DNA of 41,512 bases from JAZDLO01 sp043801935 (GTDB lineage Bacteria > Actinomycetota > Thermoleophilia > RBG-16-64-13): NCBI GenBank assembly GCA_043801935.1, contig JAZDLO010000114.1, positions 1-41,512 on the forward strand, given 5' to 3'. How positions within the stretch are numbered: position 1 is the first letter of the stretch; each line of letters begins with the position of its first letter. The position numbers and the translations under genes were made by a program. Shown here one piece after another: positions 1 to 7,491 of this stretch. A model generated the notes under the pieces. It ran no database searches. It saw only the letters and a program-made list of their open reading frames with translations, and was not told the DNA's origin.

Positions 1-88
1 GAGACTTTCTCTCCCGTGCGGCCAAAGTCACGATAAAGCATGTTCATCCTTTCGCTGCAGCCGTGTCGGATCGTGATGCGCCTTGCTT

Positions 89-97
89 TGATACTAT
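89..97 (+). promoter_or_regulatory. possible extended -10 promoter element
   Basis: TG, one base, then TACTAT (92-97) looks like an extended -10 box about 40 nt before the GTG start of the first ABC gene. No convincing -35 is present. The rest of bases 1-139 shows no gene. Confidence 0.3.
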
Positions 98-139
98 ACC
101 GGGCGCCGATGGACACAGGTAGGAAGGACTTGGCATATC

Positions 140-1147
140 GTGGACGTGATGATCGAGGTCGGAGGCGTCAAGAAGACGTTCGGCTCGACCGTGGCTTTGG
201 CCGGGGTCGACCTGGTAGCGGAAGCCGGTAGGGTCATCGCCCTGCTCGGCCCGAACGGGGCGGGCAAGACTACCCTGGTTCGGGTGCTGGCCACCCTGCT
301 CCGACCCGACGCCGGTTGGGCGCGCGTCGCCGGATTCGACGTGGTCAAAGACGCCACCAAGCTACGCTCCTGTATCGGGCTCGCCGGACAATATGCGGCG
401 GTCGACGAGATGCTCACCGGCCGGGAGAACCTGGAGTTGGTGGGCAGACTCTACCATCTGAGCAAGCCCGAGCGCCGCCAGCGGGCGCGCGAGGTGCTCG
501 AACTGTTCGACTTGGCGGACTCCGGCGACCGCCAAGTGAAGACCTACTCCGGCGGCATGCGCCGCCGCCTCGACGTGGGTGCGAGCCTGGTGGGACATCC
601 CCCCGTGCTGATCCTCGACGAGCCCACTACCGGCCTCGACCCCCGTTCACGTCTAGACCTTTGGCAGTTCATCGAGGGGTTGGTGACTGAGGGCACGACC
701 ATCCTGCTCACTACCCAATACATGGAAGAAGCAGACCACCTCGCCCGTCAGATCGTGGTGCTCGATTCGGGTAAGGTGATCGCCGACGGGACCTCCGACC
801 AGCTGAAAGACCAACTGGGGGGCGATCGGATCGAAGCCCGGGTGACGGACCGGGGGCGGTTCGACGAAGCCGTGGCCATCATGACCAGCCTGGAGGACGG
901 AACTCCCCTCGTCGACGTGTCTCAGCGGCGGGTGTCCATGCCTTCCCGGAATGGGGCCCAAACTCTCATGACCGCGGCGCGATCGCTCGACGAAGCCGGC
1001 ATCGCCCTCGATGACCTAGCCCTACACCGCCCGTCACTCGATGACGTGTTCCTGGCCCTCACCGGCCACGCGGCGGCAGAAGAGACGGGTGAGGACAGCC
1101 CGCCTGCCACTTCCACCCGCGGCCGCGCCCGCAGGAGGAGCGCATGA
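140..1147 (+). CDS. DrrA-type ABC exporter ATP-binding subunit
   Basis: ATPase subunit of an ABC-2 (drug or antibiotic efflux, DrrA/CcmA) exporter, acting at the inner face of the membrane with the permease encoded next. The 335-residue protein has Walker A GPNGAGKTT at 37-45, the signature YSGGMRRR at 136-143 and Walker B VLILDEP around 156-162. The switch position reads TTQYMEEAD, with Gln where most ABC ATPases carry His; this is typical of the DrrA branch. A C-terminal extension of about 100 residues, ending in a polar Arg-rich tail, also fits DrrA proteins. The GTG start is chosen because AGGAAGGA (121-128) sits at good distance; GTG 146 and ATG 149 are alternatives. Its stop overlaps the permease start as ATGA, so the two are translationally coupled. 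The substrate cannot be told. Confidence 0.93.
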   Translation: MDVMIEVGGVKKTFGSTVALAGVDLVAEAGRVIALLGPNGAGKTTLVRVLATLLRPDAGWARVAGFDVVKDATKLRSCIGLAGQYAAVDEMLTGRENLELVGRLYHLSKPERRQRAREVLELFDLADSGDRQVKTYSGGMRRRLDVGASLVGHPPVLILDEPTTGLDPRSRLDLWQFIEGLVTEGTTILLTTQYMEEADHLARQIVVLDSGKVIADGTSDQLKDQLGGDRIEARVTDRGRFDEAVAIMTSLEDGTPLVDVSQRRVSMPSRNGAQTLMTAARSLDEAGIALDDLALHRPSLDDVFLALTGHAAAEETGEDSPPATSTRGRARRRSA

Positions 1148-2004
1148 GCGCCGATAGCCCTTTGTCGACCACAGCCGCCACCCCATCCGCGGCGCCACCC
1201 GGCGCCACGCTTCCCCGCGCCACCTGCAAGGTGGCCACTCCCATGACGCCGCTGGTCGGGCTGGGCGATATAGCGGCCATCACCAGGCGCTATATCATGC
1301 ACTTCTGGCGCGTACCGCAACTACTGGTGTTCTCGATCATCCAGCCGGTCATGTTCGTGCTCCTCTTCCGGTACGTGTTCGGCGGGGCTATCAATGTGCC
1401 CGGCGGAAGCTATGTGGACTACCTGATGCCGGGGATCTTCGTGCAGACCGCCCTTTTCGGAGGCGCCGGCACCTCTATCGGACTGGCGTTCGACCTCAAG
1501 GGCGGCATCATCGACCGGTTCCGCACTCTACCCATGGCCCGCTCCGCCGTGCTGGCCGGCCGCACCACCGCGGACCTCGTGCGCAACGTGATGGTCATAG
1601 TCATCATGCTGATCGTGGGTACCCTGGTGGGCTTCCGCTTCCACGGCGGTCTGGGTAACGATATCTTGGGGGTGCTTCTGGTGCTGGGCTTCGGGTACGC
1701 CTTCTCCTGGCTCTACGCGACCATCGGCCTACTCGTCAAAGATCCGGAGACCGCCCAGATGGCGGGGTTCTTGCCTCTGTTCCCCCTAGTGTTCGCCAGC
1801 TCGGCCTTCGTTCCCGTGGAGACGATGCCGTCGTGGCTGCAAGGCTTTGCCAATCACCAGCCGGTATCGCTCGCCGTCAACGGGTGCCGAGCACTCTTCA
1901 ACGCTCAGCCCGCCTGGGGGTACGTTTGGCAGCTCCTGATCTGGATCGTGGCCATCTGCGTGATCTTCATCCCGCTGGCGGTGCGCGCCTACCGGAGGGC
2001 ATAG
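1144..2004 (+). CDS. DrrB-type ABC-2 exporter permease
   Basis: Membrane subunit of the exporter, partner of the preceding ATPase. The 286-residue protein starts with a Ser/Thr/Pro/Ala-rich cytoplasmic tail of about 35 residues and then shows about six hydrophobic segments. The first is near QLLVFSIIQPVMFVLLFRYVFGG-type sequence, and the mid region PGIFVQTALFGGAGTSIGLAFDLKGGIIDRFRTLPMARSAVLAG is the conserved ABC-2 family signature region around residues 95-140. The motif FRTLPMARSA is typical of DrrB/ABC2_membrane proteins. The start overlaps the ATPase stop by four bases. As with most DrrAB pairs the substrate (lipid, antibiotic or drug) cannot be deduced from the sequence. Confidence 0.92.
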   Translation: MSADSPLSTTAATPSAAPPGATLPRATCKVATPMTPLVGLGDIAAITRRYIMHFWRVPQLLVFSIIQPVMFVLLFRYVFGGAINVPGGSYVDYLMPGIFVQTALFGGAGTSIGLAFDLKGGIIDRFRTLPMARSAVLAGRTTADLVRNVMVIVIMLIVGTLVGFRFHGGLGNDILGVLLVLGFGYAFSWLYATIGLLVKDPETAQMAGFLPLFPLVFASSAFVPVETMPSWLQGFANHQPVSLAVNGCRALFNAQPAWGYVWQLLIWIVAICVIFIPLAVRAYRRA

Positions 2005-2050
2005 CGCTCTGCCACGTTGTTGGCGTAGACGGTGATCGGCCCCTTCGGCC

Positions 2051-2254
2051 CTACGGGTTCAGTGTGTCCGGCTCACCCGAGAAGGAGTCCAGCTTCTGGA
2101 CCAGACCCTCGATGAGGTCTTCCCTCTCCCGCAGGTGCTGCTTCAGCTCCCTGGAATCGGTGTTCGCGATCTCAAAGAGCATCGCCTTGCGGTACCTCTC
2201 GATGACGAAGCGGACGACCTCGATCTCCTTCATGCTCAATGGCACATCAATCAT
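2051..2254 (-). CDS. small hypothetical protein, second gene of a two-gene operon
   Basis: A 67-residue, strongly charged, probably all-helical protein (Glu, Arg, Lys and Leu rich; the middle half reads like a short coiled coil). I do not recognise a family. It is called because GGGAG lies 5-6 nt before the ATG, it starts 19 nt after the stop of the gene at 2274-2603 on the same strand, and a good promoter lies upstream of that pair. There is no cysteine cluster, membrane segment or signal peptide. It may be a partner of the upstream protein, but that is inference from linkage only. Confidence 0.6.
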   Translation of the reverse strand: MIDVPLSMKEIEVVRFVIERYRKAMLFEIANTDSRELKQHLREREDLIEGLVQKLDSFSGEPDTLNP

Positions 2255-2273
2255 CTTAGCTCCCTTTTCGCGT

Positions 2274-2603
2274 CTACGGCCCCACCTGCCCCCGGACCGG
2301 GCGCACTCTCCGTACCTCGTCTCGGATCAGCGCCGCCGGCCCCTCGGGGTTGTCCAACACGGACGACCACACCTCTCCCTCAGGCGCGCATAGGACCAGG
2401 CACCCGTACTCCACCCGCACTTCGTTGATGGATTCGAGCGCGATCACCTCGGGGCGATCGGTGTCCGCAGCCAACAGCACCGCCTTGGTGGTCAACCGGA
2501 TGTCACCGTTGTCCCAGACCACAGTCTCTTGGCCCCCGAGCGCCCCGCTTGCGGACACTTTGTCCGGCAGGCCATCCCAACCATCAGAGATCTGATCGAA
2601 CAT
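2274..2603 (-). CDS. hypothetical protein, first gene of a two-gene operon
   Basis: A 109-residue soluble protein with alternating short strands (ETVVWDNGDIRLTTKAVLLA, then VIALESINEVRVEYGCLVL), resembling the strand pattern of small PH-like or SHOCT-associated domains that read out a residue then a value. I do not recognise it with confidence. GGAGGGG precedes the ATG by about 3-4 nt. It stands first behind a TTGACA-type promoter (2662-2689) and is followed after 19 nt by a second small gene. No signal peptide or membrane segment is seen, so it is probably cytoplasmic. Confidence 0.6.
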   Translation of the reverse strand: MFDQISDGWDGLPDKVSASGALGGQETVVWDNGDIRLTTKAVLLAADTDRPEVIALESINEVRVEYGCLVLCAPEGEVWSSVLDNPEGPAALIRDEVRRVRPVRGQVGP

Positions 2604-2632
2604 GTCCCCTCCAGGCAGATCGACGACACCGA

Positions 2633-2659
2633 TCGCGAATCGCGAGTGGGACGAGTCCC
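2633..2659. promoter_or_regulatory. two palindromes at the transcript start (operator candidate)
   Basis: TCGCGAATCGCGA (2633-2645) is a perfect palindrome and GGGACGAGTCCC (2648-2659) is a 5+2+5 inverted repeat. They lie side by side immediately downstream of the -10 box, across the expected start of transcription of the small minus-strand operon. Either could bind a repressor. Confidence 0.4.
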
Positions 2660-2661
2660 GC

Positions 2662-2689
2662 TATCTATACTCTAGTCCTCCTCTGTCAA
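2662..2689 (-). promoter_or_regulatory. sigma70-type promoter for the small operon
   Basis: Minus strand: TTGACA (2689-2684), 16-nt spacer, TAGATA (2667-2662); TATAGA two bases earlier is an alternative -10. The -35 is a perfect consensus. It lies about 60 nt upstream of the ATG at 2603. Confidence 0.6.
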
Positions 2690-2748
2690 TCTGAAAAGGA
2701 GCGAGTATCCCTCAGCAACGGACGGCATCCGGTCTCGGGCCGGGCGGG

Positions 2749-3549
2749 TCAATGCGGGCTCAGCCCCCCGTCGACCAGGAGTGTCTGGCAGCTCATGAAG
2801 TCGCTGTCCTCGGAGGCCAGGAAGAACGCCGGGCCGGCCAGGTCCTCGGGGATCTCATTGCGCTCTTTGAGCGCCTGCTTGTTCCGGTTGACCACGTACC
2901 AGTCCTGGGCATCTTTGGTCAGCTCCAGCTGAGCATCGGAGAGGGTGAACCCGGGGGCGATGGCGTTCACCCGGATGCCGAACTCGCCCAACTCCCTGCC
3001 TAGGGACCGGGTGAATCCGATGACACCGCCTTTGCTGGTGGTGTAGTGGATGAAGCCCGGCACCCCTTCGAAGAAGGTGGAGGAGCTGAGGTTGATCACT
3101 TTCCCGTACCCTTGAGCCTTCATGTAGGGAAAGACCGCCTGCGCACAGAACCACATGCCGCGCACGTTCACGGCCTGCATCTTGTCCCACTCCTCTACCG
3201 TCCACTGGTTGAAAGGCCGCCACTCGCCCATGGTGCCGAAGAAGGCGGCGTTGTTGACCAGGATGTCGATACGCCCCCCGAAGGCCTCAGCCACCTCTTT
3301 GGCGGCCGCCGCGCATTGCGCCATGTCGGTGATGTCGCAGGGCACGGCCACGGCCGTGCCCCCGGCAATGGTGATCTCTTCAGCCACCTGTGCCGCCCCA
3401 GCGGCGTTGATATCGAGCACCGCCACCCGGGCGCCTTCTCTCCCGTAACGCAGGCAGATAGCCCGGCCTATGCTGTTCGCACCCCCGCCGCCGGTCACGA
3501 TGGCCACTTTGCCCTCAAGGCGCCGGGGCGCGCTCCCTGTATCACTCAT
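2749..3549 (-). CDS. SDR family NAD(P)-dependent oxidoreductase
   Basis: Classical short-chain dehydrogenase/reductase, cytoplasmic, oxidising or reducing an unknown alcohol/ketone. From the ATG at 3549 it has 266 residues. The nucleotide-binding loop is TGGGGANSIG (19-28), with an inserted Ala-Asn compared with the usual TGxxxGxG. NNAA is at 99-102, the catalytic Ser cluster at 155-157, and Tyr169/Lys173 form YxxxK. A GTG at 3555 is an alternative start; GGGAG (3560-3564) suits the ATG better. It stands alone and is divergent from the PPC-domain gene. Phloroglucinol reductases are SDR proteins and a transhydroxylase lies 6 kb away, so a ring-reduction role is possible, but the sequence itself does not show it. 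Confidence 0.92.
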   Translation of the reverse strand: MSDTGSAPRRLEGKVAIVTGGGGANSIGRAICLRYGREGARVAVLDINAAGAAQVAEEITIAGGTAVAVPCDITDMAQCAAAAKEVAEAFGGRIDILVNNAAFFGTMGEWRPFNQWTVEEWDKMQAVNVRGMWFCAQAVFPYMKAQGYGKVINLSSSTFFEGVPGFIHYTTSKGGVIGFTRSLGRELGEFGIRVNAIAPGFTLSDAQLELTKDAQDWYVVNRNKQALKERNEIPEDLAGPAFFLASEDSDFMSCQTLLVDGGLSPH

Positions 3550-3661
3550 CTTCACCTATCTCCCGTTTTCGTGACGATCTCGAGCAGACATGAGCATACT
3601 ATGTCGATCGCATCCTATTGAAGCCGGATCGAGCCCAAAGACCTCACAGAGGAGAAGACGC

Positions 3662-4108
3662 ATGAAATACAGCCAAGGCGCCATCGGCCGCGTCTTCGTG
3701 CTCCGACTCGAAGATGGCGATCTGCTGAACGACACCCTCGAAGCCTTCGCCCGCCGGCAGCACGTGAAACGAGCCCTCGCCTTCTACCTGGGCGGCTCGG
3801 CCGATGGGAGCAGAGTGGTGGTAGGCCCCGACGCTGCGCGTGAAGACGCCGTGATCCCTCTCGTGCACATCCTTGCCGGTGCCCAGGAGGTCTTCGCGGT
3901 GGGGACCCTCTTCCCCGACGAGGCGGGAGAGCCGGTGCTGCACATGCACGCTGCCTCGGGCCGAGAGGGGGGCGCGACCGTGGGTTGCACGCGAGCCGGG
4001 CTGCAGACCTGGCTCGTCGGCGAGGTGGTCCTCCTTGAGATCGTGGGGACCGAGGCCAGGCGCGAGTTGGACGACGCCACCGGTTTCCAGCTGCTTGCCC
4101 TCTCTTGA
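3662..4108 (+). CDS. PPC (DUF296) domain protein
   Basis: A 148-residue single-domain protein of the plants-and-prokaryotes-conserved (PPC/DUF296) family. The start MKYSQGAIGRVFVLRLEDGD, then HVKRALAFYLGGSADGSRVVVGP, then LHMHAASGREGG in the second half are the family hallmarks, with the conserved His pair of LHMHA around residue 98. Bacterial PPC proteins form trimers; some are described as DNA-binding, but their biochemical role is largely unknown. The start is set by AGAGGAG (3648-3654) with 7 nt spacing. It is divergent from the SDR gene and convergent with the small membrane protein gene. Confidence 0.88.
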   Translation: MKYSQGAIGRVFVLRLEDGDLLNDTLEAFARRQHVKRALAFYLGGSADGSRVVVGPDAAREDAVIPLVHILAGAQEVFAVGTLFPDEAGEPVLHMHAASGREGGATVGCTRAGLQTWLVGEVVLLEIVGTEARRELDDATGFQLLALS

Positions 4109-4214
4109 TGGGTTCGGCGCCGGCTCACGCCCGCCTCGCCACAGAGACGGAAGGCAGCGGGGCGCTGCGGATAAGCATGCGGACCCCAGGCAGACCGCCG
4201 GGTCAGAAGAGTCC

Positions 4215-4586
4215 TCAGCCCGGGGAGGACAAAGCGAACGAGAGCGCCACCACGGCCAGACCGAACGCGAGAAAGAGCGGCTGCAACCAGTGACGATAGC
4301 CGATCGTGGCCAGCTGGGTCGCGACCCAGCCCAAAAGGACTATCCCCGCTTCGAGGGACACCAGGCGCGCCACGGAGGCGCTGCCGAGGAGCAGACCGGC
4401 CGCCGTGAGCATGCTCCCCCCGATCACGACAAAAAGCACCAGTCCGGGTACGAAGTAAGTCCTGAACGGAGTGCCCTGGAGCCACTCACGAGGTATCCCC
4501 TTGGCGCCCGCGAACGCGTACACTCCGCCCGCTAGGGCGCCGACGCCGATCAGGATCTCGAGGACTATGAGAGTGGTGCGGATCAT
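4215..4586 (-). CDS. small four-helix membrane protein
   Basis: A 123-residue hydrophobic protein with four predicted membrane segments: about residues 3-25, 45-67, 73-92 and 98-118. I do not recognise a named family; the layout resembles small DoxX- or DUF4345-like integral proteins of unknown role. The ATG at 4586 is chosen over upstream codons because TATAGT (4593-4598, minus strand) ends six bases before it, the layout of a leaderless transcript. There is no Shine-Dalgarno sequence. It is convergent with the PPC gene and divergent from the lipoprotein gene. Confidence 0.7.
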   Translation of the reverse strand: MIRTTLIVLEILIGVGALAGGVYAFAGAKGIPREWLQGTPFRTYFVPGLVLFVVIGGSMLTAAGLLLGSASVARLVSLEAGIVLLGWVATQLATIGYRHWLQPLFLAFGLAVVALSFALSSPG

Positions 4587-4592
4587 CGCTGC

Positions 4593-4598
4593 ACTATA
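4593..4598 (-). promoter_or_regulatory. -10 box of a possible leaderless promoter
   Basis: TATAGT on the minus strand ends six nucleotides before the ATG at 4586, so transcription would start at or near the start codon. No good -35 is seen. Confidence 0.4.
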
Positions 4599-4706
4599 GC
4601 GCAGCAGCAGTCCCGATGCGGCGGCTCGCGGGAAGGCATACCGGGAACGCCGCCAACGCCCGTGACCGTCCAACCCGGGTACGTTCCGCGAGGGGGAGGT
4701 ATCACC

Positions 4707-5654
4707 ATGTCTCGTCGTGACAGGGCTCGGGCGTCAGAGGCGCGAGAGGTGCGGCCCGGCCGCGCGCGCACGACCGCGATATTCGCGGCGGCGACCGCGT
4801 TCTTCGCGCTGGCTGTGGCTCTGGGCGCGTGCGGCACCGGCGCCGGCCCGGATGACGATGGCGGCGGCACGGCGACCACCGCGCCGGGAGGCTCGCTGGT
4901 CCATCCCACCGGCGAGAACGAAGTCGTGTTACGGATCTCCGAAGGCGGAGGGTTCGTACCCGTCGAGTACAACTACACCATGGTCCCTGAGTTCTCGCTC
5001 TATGGCGACGGGCGCGTCATTGTCTCCGGTCCGGTCATCGCCATCTATCCGGGACCGGCGCTGCCGAATCTTCAGACCGCGATCATCCCCGAGGAAGCGG
5101 TGCAGGCCATCCTTTCCGCCGTCCGTGAAGCCGGGCTCTTCGACCCCACCTTCGAGTACGGCCAGCCTAGTATCACCGATGTCCCCACCGCCACGTTCAC
5201 GGTGAATGCCGGAGGGGCCGGCTATCGCTCAGACGTTTACGCCCTGGGTATGGAGGCCGGAACCAACGGGCTCAGCCTGGAACAACAACAAGCCCGGGCG
5301 GCGCTCAACGATCTGCGCGGTAGACTGATCGATCTCACCGACTTCGTGTCGGGCGAGATCACCTGGACCCAATACGAGTACTCAGCACTTGCCGTCTATA
5401 GCCAGGCGGTCGATCCCGGCGCGATGACCGACCCTACCGACGTCCAGCCGGGACGTCTCGACTGGCCGCTCGGCGACCTGAATACCCTGGGCGAAGAGGT
5501 ACCCGCGGGATTTCGGCGGGTGGTGGTCTCAGGCCAGGATCTCGCCACCCTGCGACTTCTTCTGGAAAAGGCCACCGCCATCACCCTCTGGACAAGCGAC
5601 GACCGCGAGTATCACCTGTTCTTCCGGCCGTTGCTTCCCGACGAGACCTCGTAA
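4707..5654 (+). CDS. hypothetical lipoprotein
   Basis: A 315-residue exported protein. The N-terminus has a basic region, a hydrophobic stretch of about 18 residues and a lipobox LGAC, followed by a Gly/Asp-rich and Thr/Ala-rich linker; it is therefore predicted to be anchored to the outer face of the membrane. The mature part begins VVLRISEGGGFVPVEYNYTMVPEF-like sequence and is mostly strands and turns with no cysteines. I do not recognise a domain. The ATG is set by AGGGGGAGGT (4691-4700). It precedes the second ABC exporter operon by 115 nt on the same strand, but no functional link can be shown. Confidence 0.8.
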   Translation: MSRRDRARASEAREVRPGRARTTAIFAAATAFFALAVALGACGTGAGPDDDGGGTATTAPGGSLVHPTGENEVVLRISEGGGFVPVEYNYTMVPEFSLYGDGRVIVSGPVIAIYPGPALPNLQTAIIPEEAVQAILSAVREAGLFDPTFEYGQPSITDVPTATFTVNAGGAGYRSDVYALGMEAGTNGLSLEQQQARAALNDLRGRLIDLTDFVSGEITWTQYEYSALAVYSQAVDPGAMTDPTDVQPGRLDWPLGDLNTLGEEVPAGFRRVVVSGQDLATLRLLLEKATAITLWTSDDREYHLFFRPLLPDETS

Positions 5655-5769
5655 GCGGGGTTCTCGCGTGTCGGGTCACCGAGAAGACCCATGAAGCCAC
5701 GGAACGCCCGGGAGCGGGGAGCGTGCTAGTCTGGGTCCTCATGAACGCCACCCCGTTTCCGGTCTTGCC

Positions 5770-6663
5770 ATGCCGCCAGCGATACTGACAGAGAAACTCA
5801 CCAAGACGTACGGTCGTCGGCTGGGCATCCAGGATCTCGATCTTGAAGTCCGGGCAGGCGAGATCTTCGGCTTCATCGGACCTAACGGCGCCGGAAAGAC
5901 CACCACCATACGGTTGTTGCTCGATCTGCTGCATCCCACCAGCGGCCGCGCCACGGTGCTGGGCCTCGACGCCCATCGCGACAGCAAGTTGGTACGCCGT
6001 TCCCTCGGCTATCTGCCGGGAGAATTCGGACTCGATATCCGCATGACCGGACGCCAGTTTATCCGCTACTACAGCCGGCTGCGCGGCATGAGCGGCCTGG
6101 GATCGGCCCCCGGACTCGCCGAGCGCCTGGATCTCGACCTCGACCTCCCCATGGGACGCCTCAGCAGAGGTAACCGCCAGAAGATCGGCCTGGTACAGGC
6201 CCTGTTCCATCGGCCTTCCCTCCTTATCCTCGACGAGCCCACCACCGGGCTGGACCCCCTGGTACAGGACACGTTCTTGCAGGTTATCCGCGAAGCTCGG
6301 GACGAGGGCCGCACCGTGTTCCTCTCCTCGCACGTGCTCAGCGAGGTCGAGCGAGTGTGTGACCGGGTGGCCATCGTCCGCGCAGGCCGGTTGGCCACCT
6401 TGGAAACGACCGCGTCGCTTCTGGAAAAACGGCGCAAGCATGTGACTCTTGTGTTCAGCGAGCCGGTCGACGCCTCCTCGTTCGCCAGCTTGCCCGGCGT
6501 CAGCGACGTGTACGCCGAGGGGTCCACCCTTTCTCTGCGGCTCATCGATGGCATCGACGCGGTCATCAAGCTGGCGGCCCGGCACACGCTGCTCGATCTC
6601 AACGTTGAGAACCCGACGTTGGACGAGGTGTTCATGACCTACTACGAGGAGAGACGACCATGA
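5770..6663 (+). CDS. ABC exporter ATP-binding subunit
   Basis: ATPase of a second ABC-2 exporter, 297 residues. Walker A GPNGAGKTT is at 37-45, Walker B LLILDEPTTGLDP follows a signature reading LSRGNRQK instead of the usual LSGGQ, and the switch His is in SSHVLSEVE. The C-terminal 80 residues form the small accessory domain common in CcmA/YxlF-like exporters. No Shine-Dalgarno precedes the ATG. A TAGTCT hexamer lies at 5727-5732, eight bases before an out-of-frame ATG (5741) that opens a 15-codon reading frame overlapping this start; whether that is a leader peptide is speculative. The permease start overlaps the stop (ATGA). Confidence 0.92.
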   Translation: MPPAILTEKLTKTYGRRLGIQDLDLEVRAGEIFGFIGPNGAGKTTTIRLLLDLLHPTSGRATVLGLDAHRDSKLVRRSLGYLPGEFGLDIRMTGRQFIRYYSRLRGMSGLGSAPGLAERLDLDLDLPMGRLSRGNRQKIGLVQALFHRPSLLILDEPTTGLDPLVQDTFLQVIREARDEGRTVFLSSHVLSEVERVCDRVAIVRAGRLATLETTASLLEKRRKHVTLVFSEPVDASSFASLPGVSDVYAEGSTLSLRLIDGIDAVIKLAARHTLLDLNVENPTLDEVFMTYYEERRP

Positions 6664-7460
6664 CCGGCCTAGCCCGGGTATGGATCCTCGTCGCGCACCA
6701 GCTGCGCAGCCGGGTGCGCTCCGTCGCCATCTGGGGGGTGGCCCTCGGAGCCCTGGGAGCGCTCTACGTGGCTCTGTACCCCAGTATGAGCGGCCTTCTC
6801 GAGCAGTACGTGGATCAAGCTCCCGAACAGATGCAGCAGTTCATGGGGGGCCTTCAGGGACCCATCACCATCGAGCAGTGGCTGGAACTGGAGTTCGTGA
6901 ACGTGCTCATCCCGATCGCGCTCCCGTTCTTGGTCATGGCCATCGGTGCCCGGGCGATCGCGGGCGGCGAGGAGCGCAAGAGCCTCGATCTGCTGCTCAG
7001 CAACCCGCTGCCGCGCTGGCAGATCGTCGCGGGCTCGGTAGGCACCATGGCCGCCTCCTTGGCCGGTGTGCTGGCGATCGCCTGGGTGCTCACCTACATC
7101 GCGGTCCCCTTGGCGGGCGTCGGCCTGGGGCCGGGCCGCTTGGCCGCGGGCCTGGCTGCTCTATGGCCGATGTGCCTGTTCTTCGGCGCGTTGGCCCTTC
7201 TAGCGTCGGCGCTGGTCCGGCGGGCGGCCTTGGCCATCGCCATACCGGCTGTGATCCTGATAGCCATGTATGTGCTCGACGGCCTAGCGCAAGTGTCGAG
7301 ATCCATCGAGCCCCTGCGCATCCTGTCCCTGTTCTATCACTTGGGTCGACCCTTGGAAGGCGATTTCCCCTGGACGGCCGCTCTCCTCATGCTGGCGGGT
7401 GTCTGTGCGCTGGCCGGCGCGGCGATGGCAGCGTTCGCCAGGAGAGACGTCTACACGTAG
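6660..7460 (+). CDS. ABC-2 type permease
   Basis: Membrane partner of the preceding ATPase: 266 residues with about six hydrophobic segments. One is at residues 20-40, followed by an extracellular loop rich in Glu and Gln (VDQAPEQMQQFMGG), and the remaining five run between about 75 and 260. The sequence GARAIAGGEERKSLDLLLSNPLPRW in the first cytoplasmic loop is the family's conserved motif (GEEExGTLExLLSxPlsR). Start and previous stop overlap by four bases. Substrate unknown. Confidence 0.9.
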   Translation: MTGLARVWILVAHQLRSRVRSVAIWGVALGALGALYVALYPSMSGLLEQYVDQAPEQMQQFMGGLQGPITIEQWLELEFVNVLIPIALPFLVMAIGARAIAGGEERKSLDLLLSNPLPRWQIVAGSVGTMAASLAGVLAIAWVLTYIAVPLAGVGLGPGRLAAGLAALWPMCLFFGALALLASALVRRAALAIAIPAVILIAMYVLDGLAQVSRSIEPLRILSLFYHLGRPLEGDFPWTAALLMLAGVCALAGAAMAAFARRDVYT

Positions 7461-7491
7461 GGCGGCACAAACCTTCGTGAGCCGCGCCGCC
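7461..7491. terminator. possible bidirectional terminator hairpin
   Basis: GGCGGC (7461-7466) pairs with GCCGCC (7486-7491) between two convergent genes. The stem is short with a 19-nt loop and no T-run. Confidence 0.25.
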
